NCBI RefSeq assembly: GCF_023228165.1
Contig: NZ_JALOBS010000002.1
Location: 214,581 to 278,580 of the forward strand
Direction of reading: 5' to 3'
DNA length: 64,000 nucleotides
DNA from: Methylomonas sp.
GTDB lineage: Bacteria; Pseudomonadota; Gammaproteobacteria; Methylococcales; Methylomonadaceae
Both the position numbers and the translations under genes were made by a program. Shown here in pieces: positions 26,077 to 34,860 of the stretch. How positions within the stretch are numbered: position 1 is the first letter of the stretch; each line of letters opens with the position of its first letter. A model generated the notes under the pieces. It ran no database searches. It was not told the DNA's origin and saw only the letters and a list, made by a program, of their open reading frames with translations.

Positions 26077-26297
26077 ACCAGGAAACCTTAAACGCACGCC
26101 GATTGCTGTGCCCGTTACCGGTCATCCGCACTCAAGACAAAGTCAAAACCCTGCAAAGCGGCGATGTTTTGACGGTCGAATGCACCGATCCCGGCGTGAT
26201 GCAGGACATACCGGCCTGGTGCCGTATCAACGGCCACAAGGTACTGGAAACCCGCGCCGATAACGGCGAATATGTAATAGTTTTGCAAGTGATTTAA
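26073..26297 (+). CDS. TusA-like sulfur carrier protein
   Basis: The 74-residue protein has the family motif RRLLCPLPVIRTQ with the catalytic Cys in CPxP at about residue 12, and GDVLTVECTDPG, IPAWC. TusA-type proteins relay persulfide sulfur. GAGGAG at 26059-26064 sets the start at ATG 26073, which overlaps the PP-loop gene by four bases (ATGA). The pairing suggests it is the sulfur donor for that enzyme. Confidence 0.9.
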   Translation: MNQETLNARRLLCPLPVIRTQDKVKTLQSGDVLTVECTDPGVMQDIPAWCRINGHKVLETRADNGEYVIVLQVI

Positions 26298-26317
26298 TTT
26301 TTTCTACAGGTAATGAC

Positions 26318-27532
26318 ATGGCAGTAGGACAATGTGATTTCCCCACAATGCACCCGGTTAAGGGTGTCAAGCTCGGCACCTGCAACGCAGGCATTAAGCA
26401 AACCCAGCGCGATGATATTTTAGTCATCGAAATGGCCCAAACCGGCAGTTGCGCCGCGGTATTTACCCAAAACGCCTTTTGCGCGGCCCCGGTGTCTATC
26501 GCCCGCGACCATCTCTCCCAAGAACCTCGCTGGCTGTTGGTCAACTCCGGCAATGCCAACGCCGGCACCGGTAAACAAGGCTTACAGGACGCCTTTGCTA
26601 GCTGTGCGGCGCTGGCGGGTGAACTGGAAGGCATTGCCCAGCAGGTGCTGCCATTTTCGACGGGTGTGATCGGCGAACCTTTACCGGTGACCAAACTCAC
26701 TACTGCCCTGCCCATTGCAGTGGCTAATTTGCATGAAGATAATTGGGGTAAGGCTGCCCGCGCCATCATGACCACCGATACGTTTGCGAAAGGTGCATCG
26801 ACGGTAATAGAGATTGCCGGTCATCCGGTCACCATCACCGGCATATCCAAAGGTGCCGGCATGATTCAACCCAACATGGCCACCATGCTGGGCTTTATCG
26901 CTACCGACGCCAATATCGAGCAAACCTTGCTGCAAACCTGCCTATCCGAGGCTGCCGAGTTGTCGTTCAATCGCATTACTGTCGACGGCGATACTTCAAC
27001 CAATGACGCTTGCGTTTTATTGGCCAGTGCCTGCAGCGATGCGCCGGAAATTAAAGCGGATAGCCCGGAATACGCCGTTTTTGCCGAGGCGGTCAGCCGT
27101 ATTTGCAAACGTTTGGCAGAATTGATCATTCGCGATGGCGAAGGCGCAACCAAACTGATCCGTATTGTGATAGAGCAAGCATTAAATGGCGGCGAAGCGG
27201 TGCGGGTCGCCAAAACCATCGCTCATTCACCTCTGGTGAAAACCGCTTTTTTTGCCAGCGACCCCAATTGGGGCCGCATCCTGGCCGCCGTGGGCAGGAC
27301 CGGCGTGGAAGACATGGAATTGGATAAAATCGAAATTTATCTGGGTAACGTATGCATCGTCGAAAACGGCGCTCGCTCACCCGCGTATACCGAACAGGAT
27401 GGGCAGCGCGTCATGGAACAAGCCGAAATTACCGTTACGGTGCGCTTAGGCCGAGGCTCGTCCCGCGAGGAAGTGTTAACCTGCGACTTTTCCTATGATT
27501 ATGTGCGGATTAATGCCGAGTACCGTACCTAA
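26318..27532 (+). CDS. argJ: Glutamate N-acetyltransferase / amino-acid acetyltransferase
   Basis: The 404-residue protein shows GVKLGTCNAGIK, NSGNANAGTG, and the self-cleavage site GMIQPNMATMLGF, where the Thr at about residue 189 becomes the new N-terminus and nucleophile. ArgJ transfers acetyl from N-acetylornithine to glutamate in the cyclic arginine pathway. The next gene begins directly after its stop codon (27533), so they are coupled. Confidence 0.95.
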   Translation: MAVGQCDFPTMHPVKGVKLGTCNAGIKQTQRDDILVIEMAQTGSCAAVFTQNAFCAAPVSIARDHLSQEPRWLLVNSGNANAGTGKQGLQDAFASCAALAGELEGIAQQVLPFSTGVIGEPLPVTKLTTALPIAVANLHEDNWGKAARAIMTTDTFAKGASTVIEIAGHPVTITGISKGAGMIQPNMATMLGFIATDANIEQTLLQTCLSEAAELSFNRITVDGDTSTNDACVLLASACSDAPEIKADSPEYAVFAEAVSRICKRLAELIIRDGEGATKLIRIVIEQALNGGEAVRVAKTIAHSPLVKTAFFASDPNWGRILAAVGRTGVEDMELDKIEIYLGNVCIVENGARSPAYTEQDGQRVMEQAEITVTVRLGRGSSREEVLTCDFSYDYVRINAEYRT

Positions 27533-28474
27533 ATGACTGCAGTCGCCGCATCCGCTGTACATGTTGCCGTCGGCGTGATTCGCGACGGCAGCGGGAATAT
27601 TTTGCTGACCCGACGCGCCAAACATGCCCATCAAGGCGGATTATGGGAATTCCCCGGCGGGAAACTGGAAACCAATGAAACGGTAATGCAGGCACTGCGG
27701 CGTGAATTACAGGAAGAAGTGGGCATAACGGTACAGGCCGCCAAACCCTTGATTAAAATCAACCACCGCTATCCGGATTTACGGGTGCTGCTGGATGTCT
27801 GGCAAGTCACGGACTTCTCCGGCGTTGCCGAAGCTTGCGAGGGTCAAGCCATGCGCTGGGTTGCGCCACGACAATTAAGCGATTATGCATTCCCCGCCGC
27901 CAATCTGCCGATTATTACCGCCTCTCGCTTACCTGACCGATACGCAATTCTGGAAGGAAACAGTGCAGACCAGGTTTTCGCCAATTTACACCGCATCGTT
28001 AACAATCGGGTTAATTTGCTGCAATTACGGATCAAATCGCTACCCGCAGCAGAAACCGCCGCTGTTTATCACAGTGTCTTGGAGAATTGCCGGCAACACG
28101 GCATACAGGTTTTGCTGAACTCGGATTTGCCCTTGGCCGGCCTACCTGCCGACGGCTTGCATCTTAGCAGCCGGGCCTTGCTTGCTTGCCGAATCAGACC
28201 GCCAACCTATCAATGGGTGGCGGCTTCCTGCCATAATTTGCAGGAATTACAGCATGCCGAGCATATTGGTGTCGACTTTGCGGTATTGGCGCCTATTTTA
28301 CCGACCTCAACGCATCCCGATGCGCAACCTTTAGGCTGGGAAACCGTGGCGAAGCTGATCGAACAAGTCAATCTGCCTGTATTTGCTTTGGGCGGCCTGG
28401 AATTGGATGACATGACTCGGGTGCTAAATGCTGGTGGTCAAGGTATCGCCGGCATTAACGCTTTTTTGAGTTAG
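27533..28474 (+). CDS. mutT: Nudix hydrolase fused to ThiE-like domain (MutT)
   Basis: The 313-residue protein has an N-terminal MutT-type Nudix domain with the box GGKLETNETVMQALRRELQ followed by EEVGI (about 42-65), and a C-terminal TIM-barrel like thiamine-phosphate synthase (about 140-310: LLQLRIKS, GLHLSSRALL, FAVLAPILPTSTHP, VFALGGL). This fused form is common in gammaproteobacteria and cleans 8-oxo-dGTP from the nucleotide pool; the ThiE-like part is probably not a working thiamine enzyme, which is inference. It begins one base after argJ ends. Confidence 0.9.
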   Translation: MTAVAASAVHVAVGVIRDGSGNILLTRRAKHAHQGGLWEFPGGKLETNETVMQALRRELQEEVGITVQAAKPLIKINHRYPDLRVLLDVWQVTDFSGVAEACEGQAMRWVAPRQLSDYAFPAANLPIITASRLPDRYAILEGNSADQVFANLHRIVNNRVNLLQLRIKSLPAAETAAVYHSVLENCRQHGIQVLLNSDLPLAGLPADGLHLSSRALLACRIRPPTYQWVAASCHNLQELQHAEHIGVDFAVLAPILPTSTHPDAQPLGWETVAKLIEQVNLPVFALGGLELDDMTRVLNAGGQGIAGINAFLS

Positions 28475-28483
28475 TTATCGGCT

Positions 28484-28687
28484 TTACTCGTCAGCGTCGA
28501 GCGAATCGATATCAAATTCCGTTGAGACCGACTGACCGGGAATTTTATGCGCTTCGGTGGCCCAATCGCCCAAATCGATTAATTTACAGCGCTGGCTGCA
28601 AAACGGCTTAAATGTCTGCTCCGCCACCCAGGGCACTGGGGTTTTACAAGTCGGGCAAGCGACGATAGGAGGTGAATGCTCGTTCAT
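28484..28687 (-). CDS. yacG: DNA gyrase inhibitor YacG
   Basis: The 67-residue zinc-ribbon protein has CPTC and a second cysteine pair in FCSQRCKLIDLGDW, the hallmark of YacG. It binds GyrB in E. coli. The start at 28687 is set by a one-base overlap with the zapD stop (TAATG). The longer frame upstream runs through zapD in another frame and is rejected. It closes the pilB-pilC-pilD-coaE-zapD-yacG gene order. Confidence 0.93.
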   Translation of the reverse strand: MNEHSPPIVACPTCKTPVPWVAEQTFKPFCSQRCKLIDLGDWATEAHKIPGQSVSTEFDIDSLDADE

Positions 28688-29457
28688 TACACCGCGCACC
28701 GGGACAAGGTGAACGAAATATCGGCCTGGGTTTGGGTAGGCCGATTCTCGTCGTTCGATGGTTTCATAAAACGGATGCTGAACCGGTGTTTGCCGCCGCT
28801 GATCTCGGCAAAGCAACCCACGGAGACAGGCACGCCCACCCTTAATAACTGCACGGGATGGGCTTTATCCAATGCCAGTTGAAAAAAACCGGCCTGGGCA
28901 ATTTCTTGTTTGGGCACACTACTTTGACGGATGAAACCCAAAATAAGATCAATGGCTATTCGAATATCGGCAAACGGCAAAGTCCATTGCTGGAAATCTT
29001 TTTGTTGTTCGTCCCGATCCTGCTCTAGCCAATAATGAAACGCCGGCAAATCGAACGAACAAGTCCCACCGGGAATTGCACTGCGTTGAGAAATACTCTG
29101 AAACAAACCGCTTTCCATAACGCTGGCACCGACTTTGCCGCTAGTGTTATATAGATTCCGGCTGGCTTGATTCAGCTCCTGCAAAATCGCCTGTAATTTT
29201 TGAGTATCAACATCCTGGCTGTTACTCAACAGTCCTAGTACTTTGGCATGTCTTTCCAGCTCTTTGATCAGTTCCGATTTTAAATCGCTACGGCTGAATA
29301 TAACCAATATATCCAACAAGGTATCAACAGCCGTGCGCTTATCAAAAACAGAATCTCCAGCCATGAAGTGACTGAGTTGTTGAAATAATTGCTCCAGGCG
29401 CATAAACACCCGAATTCGTTCGTTGAGAGGGAATTCGTAGGTCGTTTGTGTATTCAA
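28687..29457 (-). CDS. zapD: Cell division protein ZapD
   Basis: The 256-residue protein has ZapD features: YEFPLNERIRVFMRLE at the N-terminus, FDLPAFHYWLEQD in the middle, and CFAEISGGKHRFSIRF near the end. ZapD cross-links FtsZ filaments at the division site. It starts within the end of coaE (4-base overlap) and is followed by yacG, the usual order. Confidence 0.93.
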   Translation of the reverse strand: MNTQTTYEFPLNERIRVFMRLEQLFQQLSHFMAGDSVFDKRTAVDTLLDILVIFSRSDLKSELIKELERHAKVLGLLSNSQDVDTQKLQAILQELNQASRNLYNTSGKVGASVMESGLFQSISQRSAIPGGTCSFDLPAFHYWLEQDRDEQQKDFQQWTLPFADIRIAIDLILGFIRQSSVPKQEIAQAGFFQLALDKAHPVQLLRVGVPVSVGCFAEISGGKHRFSIRFMKPSNDENRPTQTQADISFTLSRCAV

Positions 29458-30065
29458 GCCGGTATCGTCCTAGCAGTGGCTAATAAAAGGTAAGAATTGT
29501 GCAGTCTTTTAACCTGTTCTGCAAGGTGCTCCGGCGTGGCCGTATTGTCAATCACATCATCGGCCAGCGCCAAGCGCTGCCGGCGCGAAGCTTGCGCGGC
29601 GATGATAGCCATCGCTTGTTTCTGGCTAATCTCATCCCGATTTACTACCCGTTGTATTTGAACTTGTTCCGGACAATCAACCAACAGCACCCTGTGTAAC
29701 GCATAGTTATTATGCGTTTCCACCAAAAGCGGAATAACCAATATGCAATAAATCGCTTGCAGGCGAGTAACTTGGACATCCAATTCTTTAAAAATCAAAG
29801 GATGCATTATGGCATCCAATTGCTGCTTATGTTGAGCATCGGAAAAAACCAACTGCCGGAGCATCGCCCGGTTGAGCGAACCATCCTGATGAATAATCGT
29901 TGCGCCGAAAGCTGCGACAAGCTGCGATAAGGCTGGTTGTCCGGGTTCTACCAGCTGACGGGCAATGACGTCGGTATCAATAATAGGCACATTTAAATCC
30001 GAAAACAAACGACAAACGGTAGATTTCCCGCTGCCGATGCCGCCTGTTAACCCCACTTTCAACAT
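29454..30065 (-). CDS. coaE: Dephospho-CoA kinase
   Basis: The 203-residue protein starts MLKVGLTGGIGSGKSTV with the Walker A loop, then VPIIDTDVIARQLVEPG and DEISQKQAMAII. It phosphorylates dephospho-CoA in the last step of CoA synthesis. It lies 3 bases after pilD and overlaps zapD by 4. Confidence 0.95.
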   Translation of the reverse strand: MLKVGLTGGIGSGKSTVCRLFSDLNVPIIDTDVIARQLVEPGQPALSQLVAAFGATIIHQDGSLNRAMLRQLVFSDAQHKQQLDAIMHPLIFKELDVQVTRLQAIYCILVIPLLVETHNNYALHRVLLVDCPEQVQIQRVVNRDEISQKQAMAIIAAQASRRQRLALADDVIDNTATPEHLAEQVKRLHNSYLLLATARTIPA

Positions 30066-30068
30066 TGC

Positions 30069-30935
30069 TTACAATCCGACGAAATTCAGGTACAGGCGAT
30101 TTAAATCACTTCCCCAAATCAACGCCAACCAACCGGCAGCGGCCAAATAGGGGCCAAACGGCATAGGTCGGCTGGCATCGTGTTGCCTAAATATAATCAT
30201 GGTAACACCGATACAGGCACCCACCAGAGACGACAAAATGATGATCAAGGGCAAATACTGCCATCCCAACCAAGCCCCCAGTAAAGCTAACAGCTTAAAA
30301 TCGCCAAAGCCCATGCCTTCCTTACCCGTCAGCAATTTAAACAGATAGTAAACGCTCCAAAGGCTCAAATAACCGGCAACAGCTCCGATTATACTGGCAT
30401 GGGCATCGGTATAAATTGAAAACAGACTTAAAAACAAACCCAGCCACAAAACCGGCAACGTAATGGAATCCGGCAGCAATTGCTGATCGATATCGATAAA
30501 ACTCAGCGCAATCAAGCACCAGGTCAAGAGCAATCCGAACAGCATTGGCAAACCATAACCGAAATGCCAAGCCACCAGTGCGGAGCATAACCCGGTAAAA
30601 ACTTCAATCAGTGGATAGCGCAAGGAAATAGGCGCTGAACAATGCCCGCATTTACCTCGCAACCAGAGATAACTGAGTACGGGGATATTTTGATAGGCCT
30701 TGATCTCGGTTTTACAGGCAGGACAACGGGAACCGGGCCATAACAGATTAAAAGTCTCGGCCACTTCCTCCGCGGGCATTTGCAAATATTCCAGACATTC
30801 GCGCCGCCAGCCGCTGCGCATCATGACCGGCAGCCGGTAAATCACCACATTCAAAAAACTGCCTATCATCAACCCCAATATTGAGGCCAACACAATTAGC
30901 AAAACAGGCGATTGCTGCATAGTCGTTATCAACAT
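30069..30935 (-). CDS. pilD: Type IV prepilin peptidase/methyltransferase
   Basis: The 288-residue polytopic protein has SFLNVVIYRLP, two CxxC pairs (CPAC and CGHC, zinc-binding in the cytoplasmic loop), and the two catalytic aspartates in FIDIDQQLLPD and GMGFGDFKLL. It cleaves and N-methylates prepilins in the inner membrane. A shorter start (MQQSP, 30920) is possible. It sits 81 bases after pilC. Confidence 0.95.
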   Translation of the reverse strand: MLITTMQQSPVLLIVLASILGLMIGSFLNVVIYRLPVMMRSGWRRECLEYLQMPAEEVAETFNLLWPGSRCPACKTEIKAYQNIPVLSYLWLRGKCGHCSAPISLRYPLIEVFTGLCSALVAWHFGYGLPMLFGLLLTWCLIALSFIDIDQQLLPDSITLPVLWLGLFLSLFSIYTDAHASIIGAVAGYLSLWSVYYLFKLLTGKEGMGFGDFKLLALLGAWLGWQYLPLIIILSSLVGACIGVTMIIFRQHDASRPMPFGPYLAAAGWLALIWGSDLNRLYLNFVGL

Positions 30936-31016
30936 ATCCGCTATAAATATAATGTTTAAGCATCAATACCGGGAAACCGCACCCGGCATTATCAAAAAAT
31001 AGACGGGCGCCAAAAC

Positions 31017-32237
31017 CTAACCGACAGCGGCACCAAGTTTGAAGATAGGCAAATACATAGCCACAATCAAACCACCCACCAACACCCCCAGTACGGCCAT
31101 AATGAGTGGTTCCATTAAGCTGCTCAGGTTATCCACCAAGTTATCAACCTCTTCCTCGTAAAAATCGGCCACTTTGTCCAGCATTCTGTCGATAGAACCG
31201 GATTCTTCGCCGATTGCTACCATTTGTACCACCATATTGGGAAACAATCCGGTCTGAATCATGGAAAATTGCAACTGTTGCCCGGTGGAAACATCGTCGC
31301 GCATCTTCATCACACCATCGTAAAACAACACATTTCCACAAGCACCCGCCACGGATACCAAAGCTTCGACTAGCGGTACACCGGCTGCTGACATGGTAGA
31401 CAGAGTGCGGGCAAAACGGGCAATGGCGGACTTCTCCAGAATCATCCCAACTACCGGAATTTTCAGCAAGGTCCTATCCAAAAAGTGGTTGAATGGCCGG
31501 GAACGTTTTTTGAAATAACCAAAGGTGTATCCAACCCCGGCAATCACGCCTACCACGGCCCACCACCATTCCTGTACCCATTCCGACAAACTGATAACGA
31601 ATTTGGTAAAAGCCGGCAAATCCGCACCAAAACCTTTAAACAAATCCTCAAACACCGGCACCACAAAAATCAGCAATATCGCTGTGACTATAAAGGCCAC
31701 CACCAACACCGCAATCGGGTAGGTCAGGGCTTTTTTGACCTTTTTACGAATGGACTCGGTTTTCTCCTTATAGGTGGCAATTTTATCCAGCAATCCTTCC
31801 AACACCCCGGCCTGCTCGCCGGCGTTGACCAAATTACAAAATAAGTCATCGAAATATATCGGCCGTTTGCCTAAAGCCTGGGCCAAGGTATCGCCGCCTT
31901 CGATATCGGCTTTAATACCCAACAACAACTCTGCCATGCTGGCATTGTCATGACCTTTACCGATAATATCGAACGATTGTACCAACGGCACCCCCGCTTC
32001 CAACATGGTCGCCAATTGCCTTGCAAATACAGCAATATCGCCAGTAGCGATTTTTTGAGCTCGCTTCCCAAACAGCGGCTTGGGCTTGGGTTTAATCTTT
32101 ACCACCCTGACACCCATTTTCCTTAATTCGGTACGGGCAATAGTCTCGCTCTTGGCACTGATCAGGCCAGCGGTTTTTTTACTCTGCTTATCAAGACCTT
32201 CCCAAAGAAAGTCGATTTGATCTGTTGGTTTGGCCAT
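31017..32237 (-). CDS. pilC: Type IV pilus inner-membrane platform protein PilC
   Basis: The 406-residue protein has two T2SF domains (FARQLATMLEAGVPLVQSFD and FARTLSTMSAAGVPLVEAL) and three membrane helices. Its C-terminus LIMAVLGVLVGGLIVAMYLPIFKL is typical of PilC. It is the platform of the pilus assembly machine. It starts three bases after pilB ends. Confidence 0.95.
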   Translation of the reverse strand: MAKPTDQIDFLWEGLDKQSKKTAGLISAKSETIARTELRKMGVRVVKIKPKPKPLFGKRAQKIATGDIAVFARQLATMLEAGVPLVQSFDIIGKGHDNASMAELLLGIKADIEGGDTLAQALGKRPIYFDDLFCNLVNAGEQAGVLEGLLDKIATYKEKTESIRKKVKKALTYPIAVLVVAFIVTAILLIFVVPVFEDLFKGFGADLPAFTKFVISLSEWVQEWWWAVVGVIAGVGYTFGYFKKRSRPFNHFLDRTLLKIPVVGMILEKSAIARFARTLSTMSAAGVPLVEALVSVAGACGNVLFYDGVMKMRDDVSTGQQLQFSMIQTGLFPNMVVQMVAIGEESGSIDRMLDKVADFYEEEVDNLVDNLSSLMEPLIMAVLGVLVGGLIVAMYLPIFKLGAAVG

Positions 32238-32240
32238 GGT

Positions 32241-33950
32241 TTATTCCTTGGTGACGCGATCTATTTCTTCCAGTGACGTAATGCCTTGGCGCGCTTTTAG
32301 CAAACCTGACGCCCTCAGATCATTAATGCCTTCGGATTTCGCCAGCTCCGCCATTTGCATCGCATTACCGCCGCTCAAAATCAGTGCGCGCATTTTTTCG
32401 CTAATCGGTAATACTTGATAGATGCCAACTCGCCCTTTGTAGCCGTTGGTGCAATGTTCGCAGCCCACTGGTTCATATATTTTGAATGTGCCTATATCTT
32501 CTTGGCTATAGCCAGCGGACAACAATACGCTATCCGGAAAGTCGGCTTCTTTTTTACAGTATTCGCACAACCGGCGCGCCAGCCGTTGCGCCATAATCAA
32601 ATTAACCGCCGATACAATATTGAACGGCTCAATGCCCATTTGCATTAACCGATTAATGGTTTGCGGCGCATCATTGGTATGCAGCGTCGACAATACCAAG
32701 TGACCGGTTTGCGCGGCTTTTACAGCGATACTGGCGGTTTCCAAATCCCGAATCTCCCCCACCATGATAATATCAGGGTCTTGCCTCAAAAACGCGCGCA
32801 AAGCCTCGGCAAAAGTCAAGCCCGCCTTAGGATTAACGTTTACCTGGTTAATGCCTTCCACGGTAATTTCCACCGGGTCTTCTGCCGTCGAAATGTTACA
32901 CTCGATACTGTTCAGGATATTTAATCCGGTATATAAGGTTACCGTTTTACCGCTACCGGTCGGCCCCGTTACCAGCACCATGCCGTACGGTCTATGAATA
33001 GCGGATAAAAACAGCTTTTGCTGAACCTCTTCAAAACCCAGCTTTTCAATACCTATCTGGGCACTGGTCGGATCAAGGATCCGCATCACCACTTTTTCAC
33101 CGAACAAAGTCGGGCAGGTATTTACCCGAAAATCGATAGCCCTATTTTTGGACAACTGCATCTTGATCCGGCCATCTTGCGGCACCCGCCGTTCGGCGAT
33201 ATCCATTTTGGACATCACTTTAATCCGGGAAATAATCCGATTGGAAATACCGACCGGTGGACTGGCCACCTCCGATAAAATACCGTCCGCACGAAAACGG
33301 ATGCGAAATTTTTTCTCAAACGGCTCAAGATGGATGTCCGAAACGCCTTTTTTAATCGAATCCAATAAAATTTTATTGACGAAGCGCACGATAGGCGCAT
33401 CATCAACATCAGAAGAAGCGTCCTCAACCGGTTGCTCATCTCCTCCGGAAATGTCGATATTGTCCAAGTCCGCATCCAGTAGATTCACCATAGACGTATC
33501 GACAGCTTCCAGCGCTGTGTCAATAGCTTTGATGAGTTTTTCTTCTTCTACCAGTATATTTTCTGTATTCAGCCGGGTATGAAATTTTATTTCATCCAAA
33601 GCCTGAAAATTGGTGGGGTCGGCAGTGGCAATAAACAAGCGATTGCCACGCTTAAATAAAGGTAAGGCATGGTGTTGGCGAATCAGTTTTTCGCTCACCA
33701 GCTTAATGGGAACCGCGCTTAAATCCACCGCATCCAAATCCAGCAGGGGTACCCCAAATTCCGCCGAAGCCAAATTTGCTACAGTGTAGCTATCCACCTG
33801 CTTGTTTTTGACCAAATAGCTGACAAAAGGCAGTTTATTTTTTTGCGCTTCGTCGACAGCAGCTGTTGCGGCCTCTTCTGTGAGCACACCTTGCTGAATG
33901 AGGCATTTTGCCAAACCGCTAAAATGTATATTGGAAGGTGCTGTCGCCAT
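32241..33950 (-). CDS. pilB: Type IV pilus extension ATPase PilB
   Basis: The 569-residue protein has an N-terminal MshEN-like region, Walker A (GPTGSGKTV), Asp box (STAEDPVEI), Walker B (DIIMVGEIRD) and His box (HLVLSTLHTNDA), then the zinc-binding tetracysteine (CEYC and CEHC). It powers pilus growth. MshEN-type N-termini in PilB relatives can bind c-di-GMP; here that is only a possibility. It leads the pilB-pilC-pilD unit. Confidence 0.95.
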   Translation of the reverse strand: MATAPSNIHFSGLAKCLIQQGVLTEEAATAAVDEAQKNKLPFVSYLVKNKQVDSYTVANLASAEFGVPLLDLDAVDLSAVPIKLVSEKLIRQHHALPLFKRGNRLFIATADPTNFQALDEIKFHTRLNTENILVEEEKLIKAIDTALEAVDTSMVNLLDADLDNIDISGGDEQPVEDASSDVDDAPIVRFVNKILLDSIKKGVSDIHLEPFEKKFRIRFRADGILSEVASPPVGISNRIISRIKVMSKMDIAERRVPQDGRIKMQLSKNRAIDFRVNTCPTLFGEKVVMRILDPTSAQIGIEKLGFEEVQQKLFLSAIHRPYGMVLVTGPTGSGKTVTLYTGLNILNSIECNISTAEDPVEITVEGINQVNVNPKAGLTFAEALRAFLRQDPDIIMVGEIRDLETASIAVKAAQTGHLVLSTLHTNDAPQTINRLMQMGIEPFNIVSAVNLIMAQRLARRLCEYCKKEADFPDSVLLSAGYSQEDIGTFKIYEPVGCEHCTNGYKGRVGIYQVLPISEKMRALILSGGNAMQMAELAKSEGINDLRASGLLKARQGITSLEEIDRVTKE

Positions 33951-34059
33951 TTATGCCCAACGATATGTGATGTAATTTCTTTTAGTTGTGCTGCAACTAT
34001 AGATGAATTAAGGATTTTGTCTATACGCATCTGGGGACAGGCGATACCGCATGCCGCAC

Positions 34060-34857
34060 TTAATTCAATAACTGCACGATGAGTCTTCTAATCGATTGAG
34101 GCTCGAATGGCTTATCCAAAACGGCCGACACACCGGCTTTTTCAATCGCTGCCAAGCGATTTTGATTTTGTTCACTGGTGACCATCAAGATTGGTATGGT
34201 TGAAATCTGCTCCGCGTCTCCACGTATTGCATTGACCAATTGCAGACCATCCATCTCTGGCATATTGAAATCGGTGATGATCAGATCAAAGAAATGCTCC
34301 TGAAACAAGGCTAATGCCTGTTTTCCATCGCAAGCGAAACTAATGTTTTCAATCCCCACGTTATTTAACACCCGCTGAATGAATTTACGGGAAAAATCAC
34401 TATCGTCAACCAATAAGACACGCAAGTCCTCAACATCGAAATGTTCAAGATTGGCTTTCTCGGGATGCAAATAATCTAACGATGCACATAGCGCCGTATC
34501 GAGCTCCCGTTGCGTAAAAGGCTTCGGCAAGATCGCTATCGCCCCTGCCTGACGAATAGGCTCCAGGTATTGAATATTGGTTTCGCTGGAAATCAATAAA
34601 AATGCCATGTCGTACGAATCACTATCCTCGCGAATGGCATGAATCAGGTCGACACCGGTCATGTCGGGTAAATACATGCTGCTGATAATCAAATCCGGTT
34701 TCGCCAATTTGAGCTGTTTCAGCATCTCGCCGCCACTGGACACAAAGGTAACCGCATGAATGCCGCTGGCTTGCAATCGCTGGTTAATGATGACCCGCTG
34801 AGTATGGGAGGGTTCTACTAAAAACACCTCCAGGGTGGTAATTCCATTCTGATTCAT
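34060..34857 (-). CDS. Tandem receiver-domain protein; first receiver lacks the phospho-Asp
   Basis: The 265-residue protein is two CheY-like receivers joined directly. The second has the acid pair (LLVDDSD), the phosphoacceptor (IITDFNMPEMDG, Asp196) and the switch residues. In the first, the matching site reads IISSMYLPDMTG, so Ser60 replaces Asp, and the acid pocket is VEPS. It is probably a pseudoreceiver. No output domain follows, so the protein likely acts by binding partners. It lies three bases after an HDOD-GAF gene. Confidence 0.92.
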   Translation of the reverse strand: MNQNGITTLEVFLVEPSHTQRVIINQRLQASGIHAVTFVSSGGEMLKQLKLAKPDLIISSMYLPDMTGVDLIHAIREDSDSYDMAFLLISSETNIQYLEPIRQAGAIAILPKPFTQRELDTALCASLDYLHPEKANLEHFDVEDLRVLLVDDSDFSRKFIQRVLNNVGIENISFACDGKQALALFQEHFFDLIITDFNMPEMDGLQLVNAIRGDAEQISTIPILMVTSEQNQNRLAAIEKAGVSAVLDKPFEPQSIRRLIVQLLN

Positions 34858-34860
34858 ACG

